DNA of 62,882 nt from Thiomicrospira microaerophila (GTDB lineage Bacteria; Pseudomonadota; Gammaproteobacteria; Thiomicrospirales; Thiomicrospiraceae), in NCBI RefSeq assembly GCF_000934765.1, contig NZ_JYNN01000017.1, forward strand, positions 1 through 62,882, given 5' to 3'. The translations under genes were made by a program, and so were the position numbers. The notes under the pieces were generated by a model. The model was not told the DNA's origin. It made no database searches and worked only from the letters and a program-made list of their open reading frames with translations. Below are positions 19,620 through 28,770 of the stretch, piece after piece. The number at the start of each line of letters is the position of its first letter. Position 1 is the first letter of the stretch.

Positions 19620-19853
19620 ATGAGCATTATGATCACCGAGGTTTATACCGCGTTCAAAAAAGCAGGCGTTCCTGAAGAAGATGCCGTGCGTGCTGCCGAA
19701 GCCTTATCCAATGTCCAAACGGCCACTAAAGCCGATATTTCACTGGTTAGAAGTGATATTGTTAAGCTTGAAAAGGAGCTATTGATTACCAAATGGATGG
19801 TAGGTTTAATTTTAAGTGGCATAATCGTTCTAATACTCAAAACCTTTTTCTAA
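19620..19853 (+). CDS. Small coiled-coil membrane-anchored protein (DUF1640-like)
   Basis: A 77-aa protein: an N-terminal helix (YTAFKKAGVPEEDAVRAAEAL), a short coiled coil (SLVRSDIVKLEKEL), and a C-terminal membrane span (WMVGLILSGIIVLILKTFF). This order matches the small CCDC90/DUF1640-like proteins of bacteria, whose role is not known. The ATG at 19620 lacks a clear ribosome site; the internal ATG (MITEVY) is an alternative. It is monocistronic, with a TATATT element upstream. Confidence 0.6.
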   Translation: MSIMITEVYTAFKKAGVPEEDAVRAAEALSNVQTATKADISLVRSDIVKLEKELLITKWMVGLILSGIIVLILKTFF

Positions 19854-19894
19854 CCCGGGTATATCATAAGAACTGCATTTCGCCACACATAACG

Positions 19895-20290
19895 CTAAGC
19901 TTGAACAGAAAACAACTCACTCAATGCCGCGGGAATTTCTGGGCGACCTTTGGCATTAACGCCGGTACCGATTACCTTGGCTTGCATCACCAGCTTGTCA
20001 TCGACGCTGCGATAAATATGCTGAATAAACGCAAATTTTAAGCGTGATTCACGAACGCACTCTACCGTAATATAAAAATCATCCTGCGGCTTCAACGAGG
20101 CCTTATAATCCAGCTCCGCTCGCGTCACCACTAAATTAATGCCCTGCGCGGTAATCTGCGCAAAATTGACATTGTTCGCTAATAAAAACTCATGGCGCGC
20201 ATGCTCAAGATAATTTTGATACACGCTATTGTTGACCACACCCTGAATATCACATTCATAATCACGTACCCGCATGGTTAGGATAAACAT
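19895..20290 (-). CDS. Acyl-CoA thioesterase (4HBT family)
   Basis: A 131-aa hotdog-fold protein. MRVRDYECDIQGVVNNSVYQNYLEHARHE is the 4HBT signature, with the D-x-x-G-V-V-N-N catalytic segment, as in YbgC/FadM-like thioesterases. These hydrolyse acyl-CoAs; the chain length preferred here is unknown. It starts directly after the stop of the esterase gene upstream (TAG then ATG), so the two form an operon. Confidence 0.85.
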   Translation of the reverse strand: MFILTMRVRDYECDIQGVVNNSVYQNYLEHARHEFLLANNVNFAQITAQGINLVVTRAELDYKASLKPQDDFYITVECVRESRLKFAFIQHIYRSVDDKLVMQAKVIGTGVNAKGRPEIPAALSELFSVQA

Positions 20291-20950
20291 CTAGGGCGCC
20301 TCCACTAACACTTGACGCAACCAAGCACCGATCGCCTCGATTTCATCTAAACACACTTGATGTTGCATTGGATAAGCATGCCATTCCACCGCATACCCCT
20401 TCGCCGACAAATCATCCCGCGCCTTCGCCCCCAGCGCAAACGGCACCACGGGGTCTTGTTCACCATGGGCGATAAAAATCGGCATCTCGCGGTGTAAATA
20501 AAACTGCTCCACCAACGGACACCATGTGGATAAAGCCATCACGCCTGCTAAAGGATGGTCATAACTCAAACCCGCATGCAACGCAATTAAACCGCCTTGC
20601 GAAAACCCCGCCAACACAATTCTGTCACTCGCCACACCGGCCACACGCTGCTGCTCAATCAGCTTATACACCTGATGACACGACACGCGAATCCCCGCCG
20701 AATCGACATCCTCCAATATGTCCATTGAACGAATATCAAACCACGAACGCATCGCCATCCCGCCATTTATCGTCACCGGTTGCACGGGCGCATGCGGAAA
20801 TACAAACCGAATCGCATGATCCGCCGGTAATCCCAAACTCGGAACAATATCCACAAAATCCGAACCATCCGCCCCCAACCCATGCAGCCAAATCACCGCT
20901 GCTTTAGCTGGACTCGACGGCTCTACAATAATCGGCATATCTTCTGCCAT
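20291..20950 (-). CDS. Alpha/beta-hydrolase carboxylesterase/phospholipase
   Basis: A 219-aa alpha/beta hydrolase of the carboxylesterase/acyl-protein-thioesterase family. VIWLHGLGADGSDF supplies the oxyanion hole, GFSQGG the nucleophilic serine, GEQDPVVPF the acidic residue, and YPMQHQVC the catalytic histidine. The length matches Pseudomonas EstB-like esterases. The substrate is unknown. It is the first gene of a pair with the 4HBT thioesterase and is divergent from lptM-lysA. Confidence 0.88.
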   Translation of the reverse strand: MAEDMPIIVEPSSPAKAAVIWLHGLGADGSDFVDIVPSLGLPADHAIRFVFPHAPVQPVTINGGMAMRSWFDIRSMDILEDVDSAGIRVSCHQVYKLIEQQRVAGVASDRIVLAGFSQGGLIALHAGLSYDHPLAGVMALSTWCPLVEQFYLHREMPIFIAHGEQDPVVPFALGAKARDDLSAKGYAVEWHAYPMQHQVCLDEIEAIGAWLRQVLVEAP

Positions 20951-21024
20951 AATTCGTTCCTATAGTCTGATAATAAAGTCTGTTAAAATAACGCCATTTT
21001 AACGCCTCAGCTCGGAGCCTGCAC

Positions 21025-21189
21025 ATGTGTTTAAATTGGTTGCACCGTTTTTTTCAACCAGGCCTGGTCAGCCTGTGCGCCTTGGGGCTGGCGATCAGCC
21101 TAAGCGGATGTGGAAAAAAAGCACCGCTGAGTCTGCCTGATGCACAACTGACACAACCCGCCACCAACGCCTCGGCAAGTTATCATTAA
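21025..21189 (+). CDS. lptM: Small lipoprotein LptM (YifL-like)
   Basis: A 54-aa ORF. The N-terminus MCLNWLHRFFQPGLVSLCAL leads into a lipobox LSGC, followed by GKKAPLSLP, which matches the CGxKGPLxxP start of mature LptM. In E. coli this lipoprotein helps LptD/LptE assemble in the outer membrane. The gene lies 14 bp before lysA, the conserved yifL-lysA arrangement. The signal peptide contains palindrome copy 7, read as QPGLV, and is slightly longer than usual. Cysteine at residue 29 would be lipidated. Confidence 0.85.
   Translation: MCLNWLHRFFQPGLVSLCALGLAISLSGCGKKAPLSLPDAQLTQPATNASASYH
21056..21069. repeat. Iterated palindrome copy 7 (in lptM signal peptide)
   Basis: AACCAGGCCTGGTC with the core intact. 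Read as QPGLV in the signal peptide region of LptM. Confidence 0.92.
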
Positions 21190-21203
21190 AAGGAAAATCC
21201 GCT

Positions 21204-22448
21204 ATGTTTCACTACCAAGACAACCAGCTTTTTGCCGAACAGGTTTCAATTAGCGAACTTGCTAAACAATACGGCACGCCGCTGTATGTTTATTCCCGTA
21301 CCGAACTCGAAAACCGCTGGAACGACTTTGATCAAGCCTTTGGTAGCCAGCCGCACCTAGTCTGCTATGCGGTCAAAACCAACTCGAACCTCGCGGTGCT
21401 ACAAACCCTAGCCCAACTCGGCTCCGGCTTTGATATCGTATCGCAAGGCGAGCTTGAACGCGTATTACGTGCCGGTGGCAACCCAAACAAAGTGGTGTTT
21501 TCCGGTGTGGCTAAAAAAGAAGTCGAAATTGAACGCGCGCTGAATGTCGGTATCCGGTGCTTTAACATTGAATCCGATGCCGAACTAGAACGCATCCAAC
21601 AGGTTGCGCAACGCCTCAACAAAATCGCACCGATTTCAATCCGCGTCAACCCAGATGTCGATGCCAAAACCCACCCTTATATCTCAACCGGCTTGAAAGA
21701 AAACAAATTTGGTGTCGATATCCAAACCGCACCCGCGCTATACCAACAAGCCGCACACTGCTCACACATCAAGATTATCGGCATCGACTGCCATATCGGC
21801 TCACAGCTTACCGAAATCACCCCGTTTGTCGATGCACTCAAAAAAGTGCTACAACTCAAAAACCAACTACAAGACCTCGGTATCGAGATACACCACCTTG
21901 ATCTGGGCGGCGGTTTAGGCATTCGCTACACCGACCAAACCCCACCGGCTATTCGTGACTATGTACAGGCATTATTGCAAGAACTCAACGACTCAAACAT
22001 CGAAGTCATCATCGAACCGGGGCGCGCTATCGCTGGTAACGCCGGTATTTTAGTCACCGAAGTAGAATACCTCAAACCCACAGAGCACAAACACTTTGCC
22101 ATTATTGATGCGGCGATGAACGACTTGATTCGCCCTGCACTCTACCAAGCCTACCAACAAATTATTGCCGTCAGCCCGCGTCAAGATGGCGTCGATGCCC
22201 ACTGGGATTTAGTAGGTCCCGTTTGCGAAACTGGCGACTTTTTAGGCAAAGACCGCACACTCAACCTAAAAGCAGGCGACCTGCTCGCGGTGATGTCGGC
22301 GGGTGCTTATGGTTTCACCATGAGCTCCAACTACAACACCCGCCCCCGCGCCGCTGAAATCATGGTACAAGCCAACCAGGCCTGGTTGGTAAGACCCCGC
22401 GAAACCTACGAAGACCTAATGGGAACAGAACGCTTGATAGCGCTCTAG
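21204..22448 (+). CDS. lysA: Diaminopimelate decarboxylase
   Basis: A 414-aa fold-III PLP enzyme that converts meso-diaminopimelate to lysine. The PLP lysine is in CYAVKTNSN, HIGSQ and LGGGLGI follow, EPGRAIAGNAG binds the phosphate, and GPVCETGDFLGKDR holds the active-site cysteine. ATG 21204 follows AAAAGGAAAATCC. It is coupled to lptM upstream; dapF, which often follows, is absent because the island begins 36 bp past the stop. Palindrome copy 8 encodes NQAWL near the C-terminus. Confidence 0.97.
   Translation: MFHYQDNQLFAEQVSISELAKQYGTPLYVYSRTELENRWNDFDQAFGSQPHLVCYAVKTNSNLAVLQTLAQLGSGFDIVSQGELERVLRAGGNPNKVVFSGVAKKEVEIERALNVGIRCFNIESDAELERIQQVAQRLNKIAPISIRVNPDVDAKTHPYISTGLKENKFGVDIQTAPALYQQAAHCSHIKIIGIDCHIGSQLTEITPFVDALKKVLQLKNQLQDLGIEIHHLDLGGGLGIRYTDQTPPAIRDYVQALLQELNDSNIEVIIEPGRAIAGNAGILVTEVEYLKPTEHKHFAIIDAAMNDLIRPALYQAYQQIIAVSPRQDGVDAHWDLVGPVCETGDFLGKDRTLNLKAGDLLAVMSAGAYGFTMSSNYNTRPRAAEIMVQANQAWLVRPRETYEDLMGTERLIAL
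22374..22387. repeat. Iterated palindrome copy 8 (in lysA)
   Basis: An exact AACCAGGCCTGGTT, extended to an 18-bp perfect palindrome. Read as NQAWL. It is the last copy before the island; the next is 17.7 kb away. Confidence 0.95.
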
Positions 22449-22484
22449 GCGCCTACCAAACTAAAGCCATTAAAACGATAAATT

Positions 22485-22520
22485 AAAAAATACCTAACAC
22501 AAGATTTGCTAGGTATTTTT
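22485..22520. repeat. Left attachment-like site (attL)
   Basis: Starts with the 18-bp repeat AAAAAATACCTAACACAA, then diverges from the right copy (GATTTGC) and closes with TAGGTATTTTT. TACCTA/TAGGTA arms around a spacer have the form of a tyrosine-recombinase core site. The left half would be host sequence and the right half element sequence. Confidence 0.7.
22486..22520 (+). terminator. Terminator of lysA overlapping the left attachment site
   Basis: AAAAATACCTA (22486-22496) and TAGGTATTTTT (22510-22520) form a perfect 11-bp stem ending in five Ts, 37 bp past the lysA stop. It would serve as an intrinsic terminator, although its stem is AT-rich. Confidence 0.7.
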
Positions 22521-22701
22521 AATTTAAATTTTATTTAACAATAACTTAATAAGATAAACTTTACAATTTCTCAACAGGTAAACCCTAGAACGGTTAACCA
22601 TACCTGATAATTAAATAAACAAAAAATTTCAATAACTTAAGTAATTTCGTAAATTAAAATGTAAAGAAATTACCTAAATTCTAACAATTGTCAATTTTTA
22701 T
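22521..22701. other. AT-rich left end of the island with inverted repeats
   Basis: No gene. CAGGTA (22575-22580) and TACCTG (22601-22606) flank the palindrome GGTTAACC. GTAATTTC (22641-22648) pairs with GAAATTAC (22666-22673). Several TACCT motifs resemble the arms of the end site. These may be recombinase arm sites or a terminator for the gene at 22702. Confidence 0.4.
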
Positions 22702-24132
22702 TCAAGCAAATGCTTGTTCAAGCAATTCTCTATTAGCTTCAGACATATTTGCCATTGACGTTGACTTGAGAAGCAACTCTTGACTTAATGCCAATGGATC
22801 GCACTCATTCTCTTGCAAATTGTTTGCAGCACCCCACCAATTTTGCTCTTTACCTTTCTCTTTAGACATTTCATCCAGTCGCCTCGCAACCTGATAAGCC
22901 AAAACACCACAATTTATGTCGTGTTTTTTCGCAACCTGAAAAACAGCATTTTTTAACCATGCAATATTTCCTCGCGCACTTTTAAAACATTGGGCAACAT
23001 ATGACTCAGCCTCATCCCCTAATAAAATTTTAGCAGCAAAAGCATTTGCTCTTAATTCTTCATCATCTAAACGTCTTTCTTCAGAAGTTTCACTTAGCTC
23101 AATAACAGAAAATTCTTTTAAATCTGGAGATTGTGTGGCGTGATAATATTCATGCATCAGATCAAAAAGCCATTTTGATGTTTGCCTTGACTTCTGCTTC
23201 AAAACAATAACATTTCTACCATCTATTCTCCATGTTGCTCCATGAAAAGCACCTGAATCATTTAATGAAATAACAGGTATACCCAAACCCATTACATATT
23301 GAATAGCATTTGTAAAATTTACTTCACCATACTCTTGAATAATCTCATTACGAACATTTTGAGCATCATCACTCAAAGGCTTAATCTCGGACTGAATATT
23401 AGCGGCAACAATATTTGCAATAGAATACGCATACTGAGTATATGCGGTAGCATATTCTTCATTTGCAGAAGCGGGCATTTTAAACCTTGCTACCATTGAA
23501 GCATCTCTACCAATAACCAAAGGAGAATCCCCTAACAAAAACTCCTTTGACCAACCAAATATAGAGGTCAATCTCTCAACTGTTTTTTCAACCCAGGTTG
23601 AATAATCATGGACATCCACACTTCGAGGGGAAATTCTTCTCTCAACAAAGGTTTTATCCAATCCGGCATCACTCAACTTCTTCAAAAGTAGATTCTTCAC
23701 CCTAGACTCTTTGGGCAGGAAAATATCTTCCGTAACTTTAAGGTCTAAAGCAGCTACTATCGAAACGAGCGTACTAAAACTCGCTGATTGATAATCAGTA
23801 TTCTCATATCTTTGAATCTGCTGTTCTTTTTTTCCTAGTCTATCAGCAAGATCTTTTTGAGTTAATCCTAGTGAAATTCGTGCTCTAATTAAAGCTTTAG
23901 GTAAATCAGAAATAGTCTCGACATCTAAAATATCAAACTCACCAGATATTAACTTCTCATACTCATAAACCTCTTTTTCTAGAGTATTTTTTTGAGCAAT
24001 CAGAGCATCCAGTTGAGCTTTTGCAAGTAAAGGTGATAAATCAGAACCATTTAAACGCAATTGTTCAATAACTTCTGCAAACTCAGTTATTCTTTGTTTA
24101 GTTAAAGTTAACTGTTTATTATTTTTGATCAT
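22702..24132 (-). CDS. XRE-HTH plus ImmA/IrrE metallopeptidase protein
   Basis: A 476-aa protein. Residues 1-70 are helical and coiled-coil-like. Residues about 75-130 form an XRE HTH (RARISLGLTQKDLADRLGKKEQQIQRYEN). A middle region follows, then an ImmA/IrrE zinc peptidase with HEYYH at 327-331 and the downstream acidic LDDEELRANAFAAKILL. ImmA-type peptidases cleave or displace repressors; HTH-ImmA proteins occur as antitoxins and in phage-defence or stress switches. Its ATG overlaps the TGA of the DUF6932 gene (ATGA), so the two are translationally coupled and probably act together. It is the last gene at the left end of the island. Its role in defence is inferred from location. Confidence 0.82.
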   Translation of the reverse strand: MIKNNKQLTLTKQRITEFAEVIEQLRLNGSDLSPLLAKAQLDALIAQKNTLEKEVYEYEKLISGEFDILDVETISDLPKALIRARISLGLTQKDLADRLGKKEQQIQRYENTDYQSASFSTLVSIVAALDLKVTEDIFLPKESRVKNLLLKKLSDAGLDKTFVERRISPRSVDVHDYSTWVEKTVERLTSIFGWSKEFLLGDSPLVIGRDASMVARFKMPASANEEYATAYTQYAYSIANIVAANIQSEIKPLSDDAQNVRNEIIQEYGEVNFTNAIQYVMGLGIPVISLNDSGAFHGATWRIDGRNVIVLKQKSRQTSKWLFDLMHEYYHATQSPDLKEFSVIELSETSEERRLDDEELRANAFAAKILLGDEAESYVAQCFKSARGNIAWLKNAVFQVAKKHDINCGVLAYQVARRLDEMSKEKGKEQNWWGAANNLQENECDPLALSQELLLKSTSMANMSEANRELLEQAFA

Positions 24133-24572
24133 GACAATTTCCCAATATGAATTGCAACTATCCCTTTTGGATCACCTGTATTTTTATCTGTCATAAAAAA
24201 CTCGACAAACAACTTACCAGATGCACCCTCTGGGATTTCCGCTGGAAAAATATCGCCTCGATATAGAGTTTCCATATTTGCACGCCCTTGTTCTGAGAAA
24301 TCAACTAACGACAAGTCCAACTTTGATTCATCAACACCCTCCAAACTCCAACAAAGATCGTAATCACCCGGTAATTCTTTCGAAGTTACAAAACTACCAT
24401 CCAAATAAATTAGCTTACAGCCTGCTACTTGCAGCTTCGGAATTAGCAATTTGAGACCATCTATTAACCAAGCTCGCTTTGGGTTGTACCCATATTTTTC
24501 AATAACCTCATCAAGTGATGCTAGATGTATTCCTGGCGGTAGGTTTCCAGTATCTTCAAATTCAGGCAACAT
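24129..24572 (-). CDS. DUF6932-like, nucleotidyltransferase-type protein
   Basis: A 147-aa protein. MLPEFEDTGNLPPGIH at the start and LIYLDGSFVTSKELPGDYDLCW in the middle match DUF6932. The G-S-F-x-T...P-x-D-x-D arrangement resembles the MNT-type nucleotidyltransferase active site (GSF plus DYD). MNT domains act as antitoxins or as AMPylating enzymes; activity here is not shown. ATG 24572 follows GGGAAAA; a TTG three codons upstream is an alternative. The gene precedes and overlaps the HTH-ImmA gene by 4 bp, forming a two-gene cassette. Confidence 0.7.
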   Translation of the reverse strand: MLPEFEDTGNLPPGIHLASLDEVIEKYGYNPKRAWLIDGLKLLIPKLQVAGCKLIYLDGSFVTSKELPGDYDLCWSLEGVDESKLDLSLVDFSEQGRANMETLYRGDIFPAEIPEGASGKLFVEFFMTDKNTGDPKGIVAIHIGKLS

Positions 24573-24654
24573 TTTTCCCAACTATTTTGTTGTGTAAATA
24601 ATATTATGAGGCTTTTCTCAAATCTGTCAATCACTAATTACATTTTGATTAAAG

Positions 24655-25485
24655 TCAATGGACCTTTCCTATAAGATCTTTCGCACGAGATTTGATTGCA
24701 TCTGTAACAGCAGAGTGACTTGAATCAACAATCATATTTAAAGCAACACTACTTAACCCTTGGCTAATAATTTTTCTAGCATTGTTGACTCTAGTTCTAC
24801 TAGCAGCTTCTGCATAACCCTCTTCGTTTAGCAAAAGCTCAACAATATCCTCTACAGGTTTGTCTGAAGCAAACTCTTGGTAATACTTTACGAAACAGGT
24901 TTTTCCAACTGAATTTAAGGCGCGTTGCAAATCCATCTCCCCTCCAATCAAGCGGTAAACGCTTGGAATACTGATTCCATATTTCTTGGCTAGATCTTTA
25001 ACTAAAACACCGGACTCTCGCTCTTGAGCCATTTGTTCAATTTCTTGCTCAGTGAGTTTTTTCTTCGCCCCAAACTTCACGCCTTTAGATTTAGCTTTTT
25101 CGATGCCCTCAAGTTGTCGCTCTTTCCGAATTTCTGTTTCAAACTCAGCAATGCTGGCCAGCATATTGAAGAGTAGCTTACCGGTTGGCGTTGATGTATC
25201 AATTTGCTGATCCAGAACAACAAAATCAACCGACTTCTGTTCAAGTTGGTTGGCAATTTGAGTCAGATGAAAGGTAGAACGGGCCAAACGGTCTAACTTG
25301 GTAATAACAAGGCTATCACCATCACGAAGATATTCTAAACACCTTTGCAACTGAACACGATTGGCGGTGGTGCCACTCACTTTTTCTTCAAAAATTTTTT
25401 CACAGCCATACTTCTTCAGCTTTTCTAGTTGCACGTCTAATTTTTGACCAACACTTGAAACACGAGCATATCCCACAATCGCCAT
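24655..25485 (-). CDS. Serine recombinase (resolvase/invertase family)
   Basis: A 276-aa recombinase. VGYARVSS holds the catalytic serine, LVITKLDRLARS the arginine-rich catalytic loop, and FNMLASIAEFETEIRKERQ the long E helix. A HTH follows (TEQEIEQMAQE...VKDLAKKYGISIPSVYRLI). About 85 C-terminal residues beyond the usual resolvase length form an unrecognised helical domain. ATG 25485 follows AGAGGTTTTGATA. A 26-bp near-palindrome lies 68 bp upstream of the start and is a candidate binding or crossover site. It is next to hsdR, but no invertible hsdS segment is visible. Confidence 0.9.
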   Translation of the reverse strand: MAIVGYARVSSVGQKLDVQLEKLKKYGCEKIFEEKVSGTTANRVQLQRCLEYLRDGDSLVITKLDRLARSTFHLTQIANQLEQKSVDFVVLDQQIDTSTPTGKLLFNMLASIAEFETEIRKERQLEGIEKAKSKGVKFGAKKKLTEQEIEQMAQERESGVLVKDLAKKYGISIPSVYRLIGGEMDLQRALNSVGKTCFVKYYQEFASDKPVEDIVELLLNEEGYAEAASRTRVNNARKIISQGLSSVALNMIVDSSHSAVTDAIKSRAKDLIGKVH

Positions 25486-25552
25486 TATCAAAACCTCTTA
25501 AACTTTCCGATAATTAAATTATAAGATATAAAATAATAATATAAAAGCGTTA

Positions 25553-25578
25553 TTCTCAAAATGTATACATTATGAGAA
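25553..25578. promoter_or_regulatory. 26-bp near-palindrome, candidate res site or operator
   Basis: TTCTCA...TGAGAA arms enclose AATGTATACATT; only one symmetric pair mismatches. The centre is the dinucleotide TA. The size, symmetry and place just before the serine recombinase gene fit a resolvase site I, which would also allow autorepression. It also lies 10 bp from the end of hsdR. Confidence 0.6.
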
Positions 25579-25588
25579 AACTATAAGA

Positions 25589-28500
25589 TTAGTAGAACCC
25601 ACCCACACCTTTGAATTTTTCAACAAAAGCGGCAATCTTCTGAAAAACCGTTTGCTTCTGTGTTCGGTACTGTGGATTCAAGGGGCTGAGTTTTGGTAAT
25701 GCCTCATTCAGCGCAGTGCCATTTTCAGAGGCATACTCTCGCTTGAGTGATGAGGCAATATAGCGTTTGGCCGCTTCTTCATTTAGCTTTTCAGCGGCAA
25801 TAATGGCATCGGCTTCGCGCTTCTGTTCCGACTGGGCGAATTTGAAGAAAGCATCGATAACACTCGCCTTGTCATTGATCTCATCAAGATTTGTTTGGTT
25901 AATAAAATCAACCACCAAACTCTCTTTCGCTCTATTGCCAAGACTACCGCGAATCATACGGCGGACTTCTTCAATCAAGCCCTCCTTGCTCTTGTTCTTC
26001 TTATTATGATCAAAAATCAGTTCAAGAATGTAATCGAGGTTGATTTCTTGAGATTTAAGCAAATCCACTTCAAAGACCACATCGTCCCAATCTACCGTTG
26101 ACTTACCGTTTTCTTCACCTTGTTTTTGGCGTCGTAACCAGTCGCGGGTATCATTGTAAGTAGAACGATAATCTTGGATAGCGCGCTCGCTCGGCATATC
26201 GATGGTTTGCATTGCCTCGATGTCAGCATCGTCCAGATAGTACTTTGCTTTGAACTCTTCAACGGCTTGTTGATCATTGGTATCTAAGCTTTGCAGTGCT
26301 TTTAAACCAGCAAACTCATCGTAGTTTTGCAAAATATTTTCGGCTTTTAGGTATTCACCAAAAAGCTTTGCAAATTCTTTTTTATCTTGTTCTTTTTCAA
26401 TATCCTCTGGGTTCGGAAAGCGTTCTTGCAGCTCTTTAACGATATCAACAAAACCTCGACGCGCTTGGCCAGTAGCAATATCGTAAAAGCCTTCCATGTA
26501 TTCTTTGTAGCTCTTCTCCAACACCACGTTTTTGGTGTTTTTGTCACCAAACAAGGTGATGGCATCAATGGTTGCCTGCTCCAAGTCCCGAAATGTAACA
26601 ATATTGCCAAAGGTCTTCGTCGCATCATAAATGCGGTTAGTGCGAGAAAACGCCTGCATCAAACCGTGATAGCGCAAATTCTTATCAACAAACAAGGTGT
26701 TAAGCGTGGGCGCATCAAAGCCTGTTAAAAACATCCCCACTACTATGAGCAGATCTATTTCTTGATTCTTAACTCGCTGGGCAAGGTCACGATAATAGTT
26801 CTGAAAGCCATTACTGTCCACGCCATAGTTAGATTTAAACATGATGTTGTAATCCGTAATCGCGGCGCTCAAAAACTCTTTCGCGCTGCTATTCATAGCA
26901 CTAACTTCAAAACTCTCATCTAAAATATCACCAATAGCATTCTGCTCTTCGTTGGCCGCAAAAGAGAAGATAGTTGCAATGCGCAGAGGTTTACTTGTGG
27001 GTCCATGTTTAGCCTCAGCCTGCAATGATTTAAAGGTATCATAATACGCTTTCGCCGCATCAACACTGCTGACCGCAAACATGGCGTTAAACCCTTTCGC
27101 TCCAGAATAAGCGCGATGGGTTTTCTGGTTAAAATGGCTCAGAATGTACTGCGAGATTTCACGAATCCGTATGGGATGTAAAAACGCTTGCTTATTCTCA
27201 GCGGCACTTAACTTTTTATCATCTTGTTCGGTCTCAATGCTCTTAAATTGCGGGCGAACATCGTTATAGTCCACTTTGAACTTGAGTACTTTTTCATCAC
27301 GAATGGCATCGGTAATCACATAAGTGTGCAACTGCTGGCCAAACACACTGCCAGTGGTTTCAGCACCCAAGGCGTTTTCAGGGAAAATGGGCGTCCCCGT
27401 AAAGCCAAACTGGTAGTACTTTTTAAATTTCTTCTTCAGGTTTTTCTGCGCCTCACCGAACTGGCTTCGATGGCACTCATCGAAAATAAAGACAACTTGC
27501 TTGTTGTAGATAGCTAAATCGCTTTCGCTTTTGATTAAGTTGTTGAGCTTTTGGATTGTGGTGACGACAATCTTGTTATCGTCTTTATCCAGGTTGCTTT
27601 TAAGCCCTGCGGTACTGTCTGAACCGTTCACACTATCAGGCGAGAAACGCTGATACTCTTTCATGGTCTGATAATCAAGGTCTTTTCTGTCCACCACAAA
27701 AAAGACTTTATCAATACAGTCTAAATCGGTGGCCAAACGTGCCGCTTTAAAGCTAGTGAGTGTTTTGCCTGAACCCGTGGTGTGCCAAATGTATCCGCCG
27801 CTTTCGGTGTTGCTCCAATTCTTAGCGTTAAAAGCGCTCTTTATCCTCCATAAAATGCGCTCGGTAGCCGCAATCTGGTAGGGTCTCATCACGAGCAAAG
27901 TGTTACTGACATCAAATACCGAATAACGCAAGATCACTTCAAGCAACGTCTCTTTCTGGAAAAAAGTGGCGGTGAAGTCTTTTAAATCCTTGATCAGCGT
28001 ATTGTCTGACTTCGCCCAGTTCATCGTGAAGTCGAAGCTGTTTTTGTCTCGCTTAGTTGTATTGGCAAAATAGCGCGTGTCGGTGCCATTAGATATCACA
28101 AACAGTTGTAAGAACTTGTACAACGAGTTCTCTGCATTAAAGCTTTCTTTGCTATAACGATGTATTTGGTTAAACGCCTCACGGATCGCCACACCACGCT
28201 TTTTCAGTTCGATTTGCACCAAAGGCAAACCATTGACCAAAATCGTCACATCGTAACGGTTTGCATGGCTTCCGATTTGTTCAAACTGTTTAATGACCTG
28301 CACCTTGTTACGAGCAATGGTCTTCTTATCGAACAGGTAGATGTTTTCGATATGGCCATCATCAAAGACAAAATCAAAGATATAGTCACTGTGTACCTTG
28401 CGGGTTTTGTCGAGAATATTGTCGCTGGGTGTGTTCAGGTACTGCTCGCAAAAGCGAGTCCACTCGGCATCAGTAAACTCGACCTTATTAAGGGCTTGTA

Positions 28501-28702
28501 GCTGTTTGCGCACATTCACCATCATGGCATCGGGCGTCGTTAGCGCGGGTAAATACTCATAGCCCTGGTTGCTTAAATCTTGAATCAGCTCACGCTCTAA
28601 CTCACCCTCACTTTGAAAGCTCTCAGCCACTTTCCAATCTTTAACGTATCTATCCAAGACAATATAATTATTAGATTCTGCAATGCTTTTATATGTAATC
28701 AT
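25589..28702 (-). CDS. hsdR: Type I restriction enzyme, R (motor/nuclease) subunit
   Basis: A 1037-aa HsdR of the EcoR124 (type IC) kind by length and sequence. The N-terminal nuclease shows VQIELKKRG, with E165 and K167 of the PD-(D/E)XK motif. The translocase has the Walker A TTGSGKT (K313) and the DECH box at 408-411, then later helicase motifs ([28 protein letters not shown]). The helical C-terminal region contacts HsdM. It is the last gene of hsdM-hsdS-fic-hsdR, 68 bp after fic. It cuts DNA lacking HsdM methylation after ATP-driven translocation. The gene looks intact. Confidence 0.96.
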   Translation of the reverse strand: MITYKSIAESNNYIVLDRYVKDWKVAESFQSEGELERELIQDLSNQGYEYLPALTTPDAMMVNVRKQLQALNKVEFTDAEWTRFCEQYLNTPSDNILDKTRKVHSDYIFDFVFDDGHIENIYLFDKKTIARNKVQVIKQFEQIGSHANRYDVTILVNGLPLVQIELKKRGVAIREAFNQIHRYSKESFNAENSLYKFLQLFVISNGTDTRYFANTTKRDKNSFDFTMNWAKSDNTLIKDLKDFTATFFQKETLLEVILRYSVFDVSNTLLVMRPYQIAATERILWRIKSAFNAKNWSNTESGGYIWHTTGSGKTLTSFKAARLATDLDCIDKVFFVVDRKDLDYQTMKEYQRFSPDSVNGSDSTAGLKSNLDKDDNKIVVTTIQKLNNLIKSESDLAIYNKQVVFIFDECHRSQFGEAQKNLKKKFKKYYQFGFTGTPIFPENALGAETTGSVFGQQLHTYVITDAIRDEKVLKFKVDYNDVRPQFKSIETEQDDKKLSAAENKQAFLHPIRIREISQYILSHFNQKTHRAYSGAKGFNAMFAVSSVDAAKAYYDTFKSLQAEAKHGPTSKPLRIATIFSFAANEEQNAIGDILDESFEVSAMNSSAKEFLSAAITDYNIMFKSNYGVDSNGFQNYYRDLAQRVKNQEIDLLIVVGMFLTGFDAPTLNTLFVDKNLRYHGLMQAFSRTNRIYDATKTFGNIVTFRDLEQATIDAITLFGDKNTKNVVLEKSYKEYMEGFYDIATGQARRGFVDIVKELQERFPNPEDIEKEQDKKEFAKLFGEYLKAENILQNYDEFAGLKALQSLDTNDQQAVEEFKAKYYLDDADIEAMQTIDMPSERAIQDYRSTYNDTRDWLRRQKQGEENGKSTVDWDDVVFEVDLLKSQEINLDYILELIFDHNKKNKSKEGLIEEVRRMIRGSLGNRAKESLVVDFINQTNLDEINDKASVIDAFFKFAQSEQKREADAIIAAEKLNEEAAKRYIASSLKREYASENGTALNEALPKLSPLNPQYRTQKQTVFQKIAAFVEKFKGVGGFY

Positions 28703-28770
28703 TAATCTACATCCTGTTTATTTTCGCTCACCGTGGTGTTTTCCAAAATGGGGATCGCCACGGCATGACA

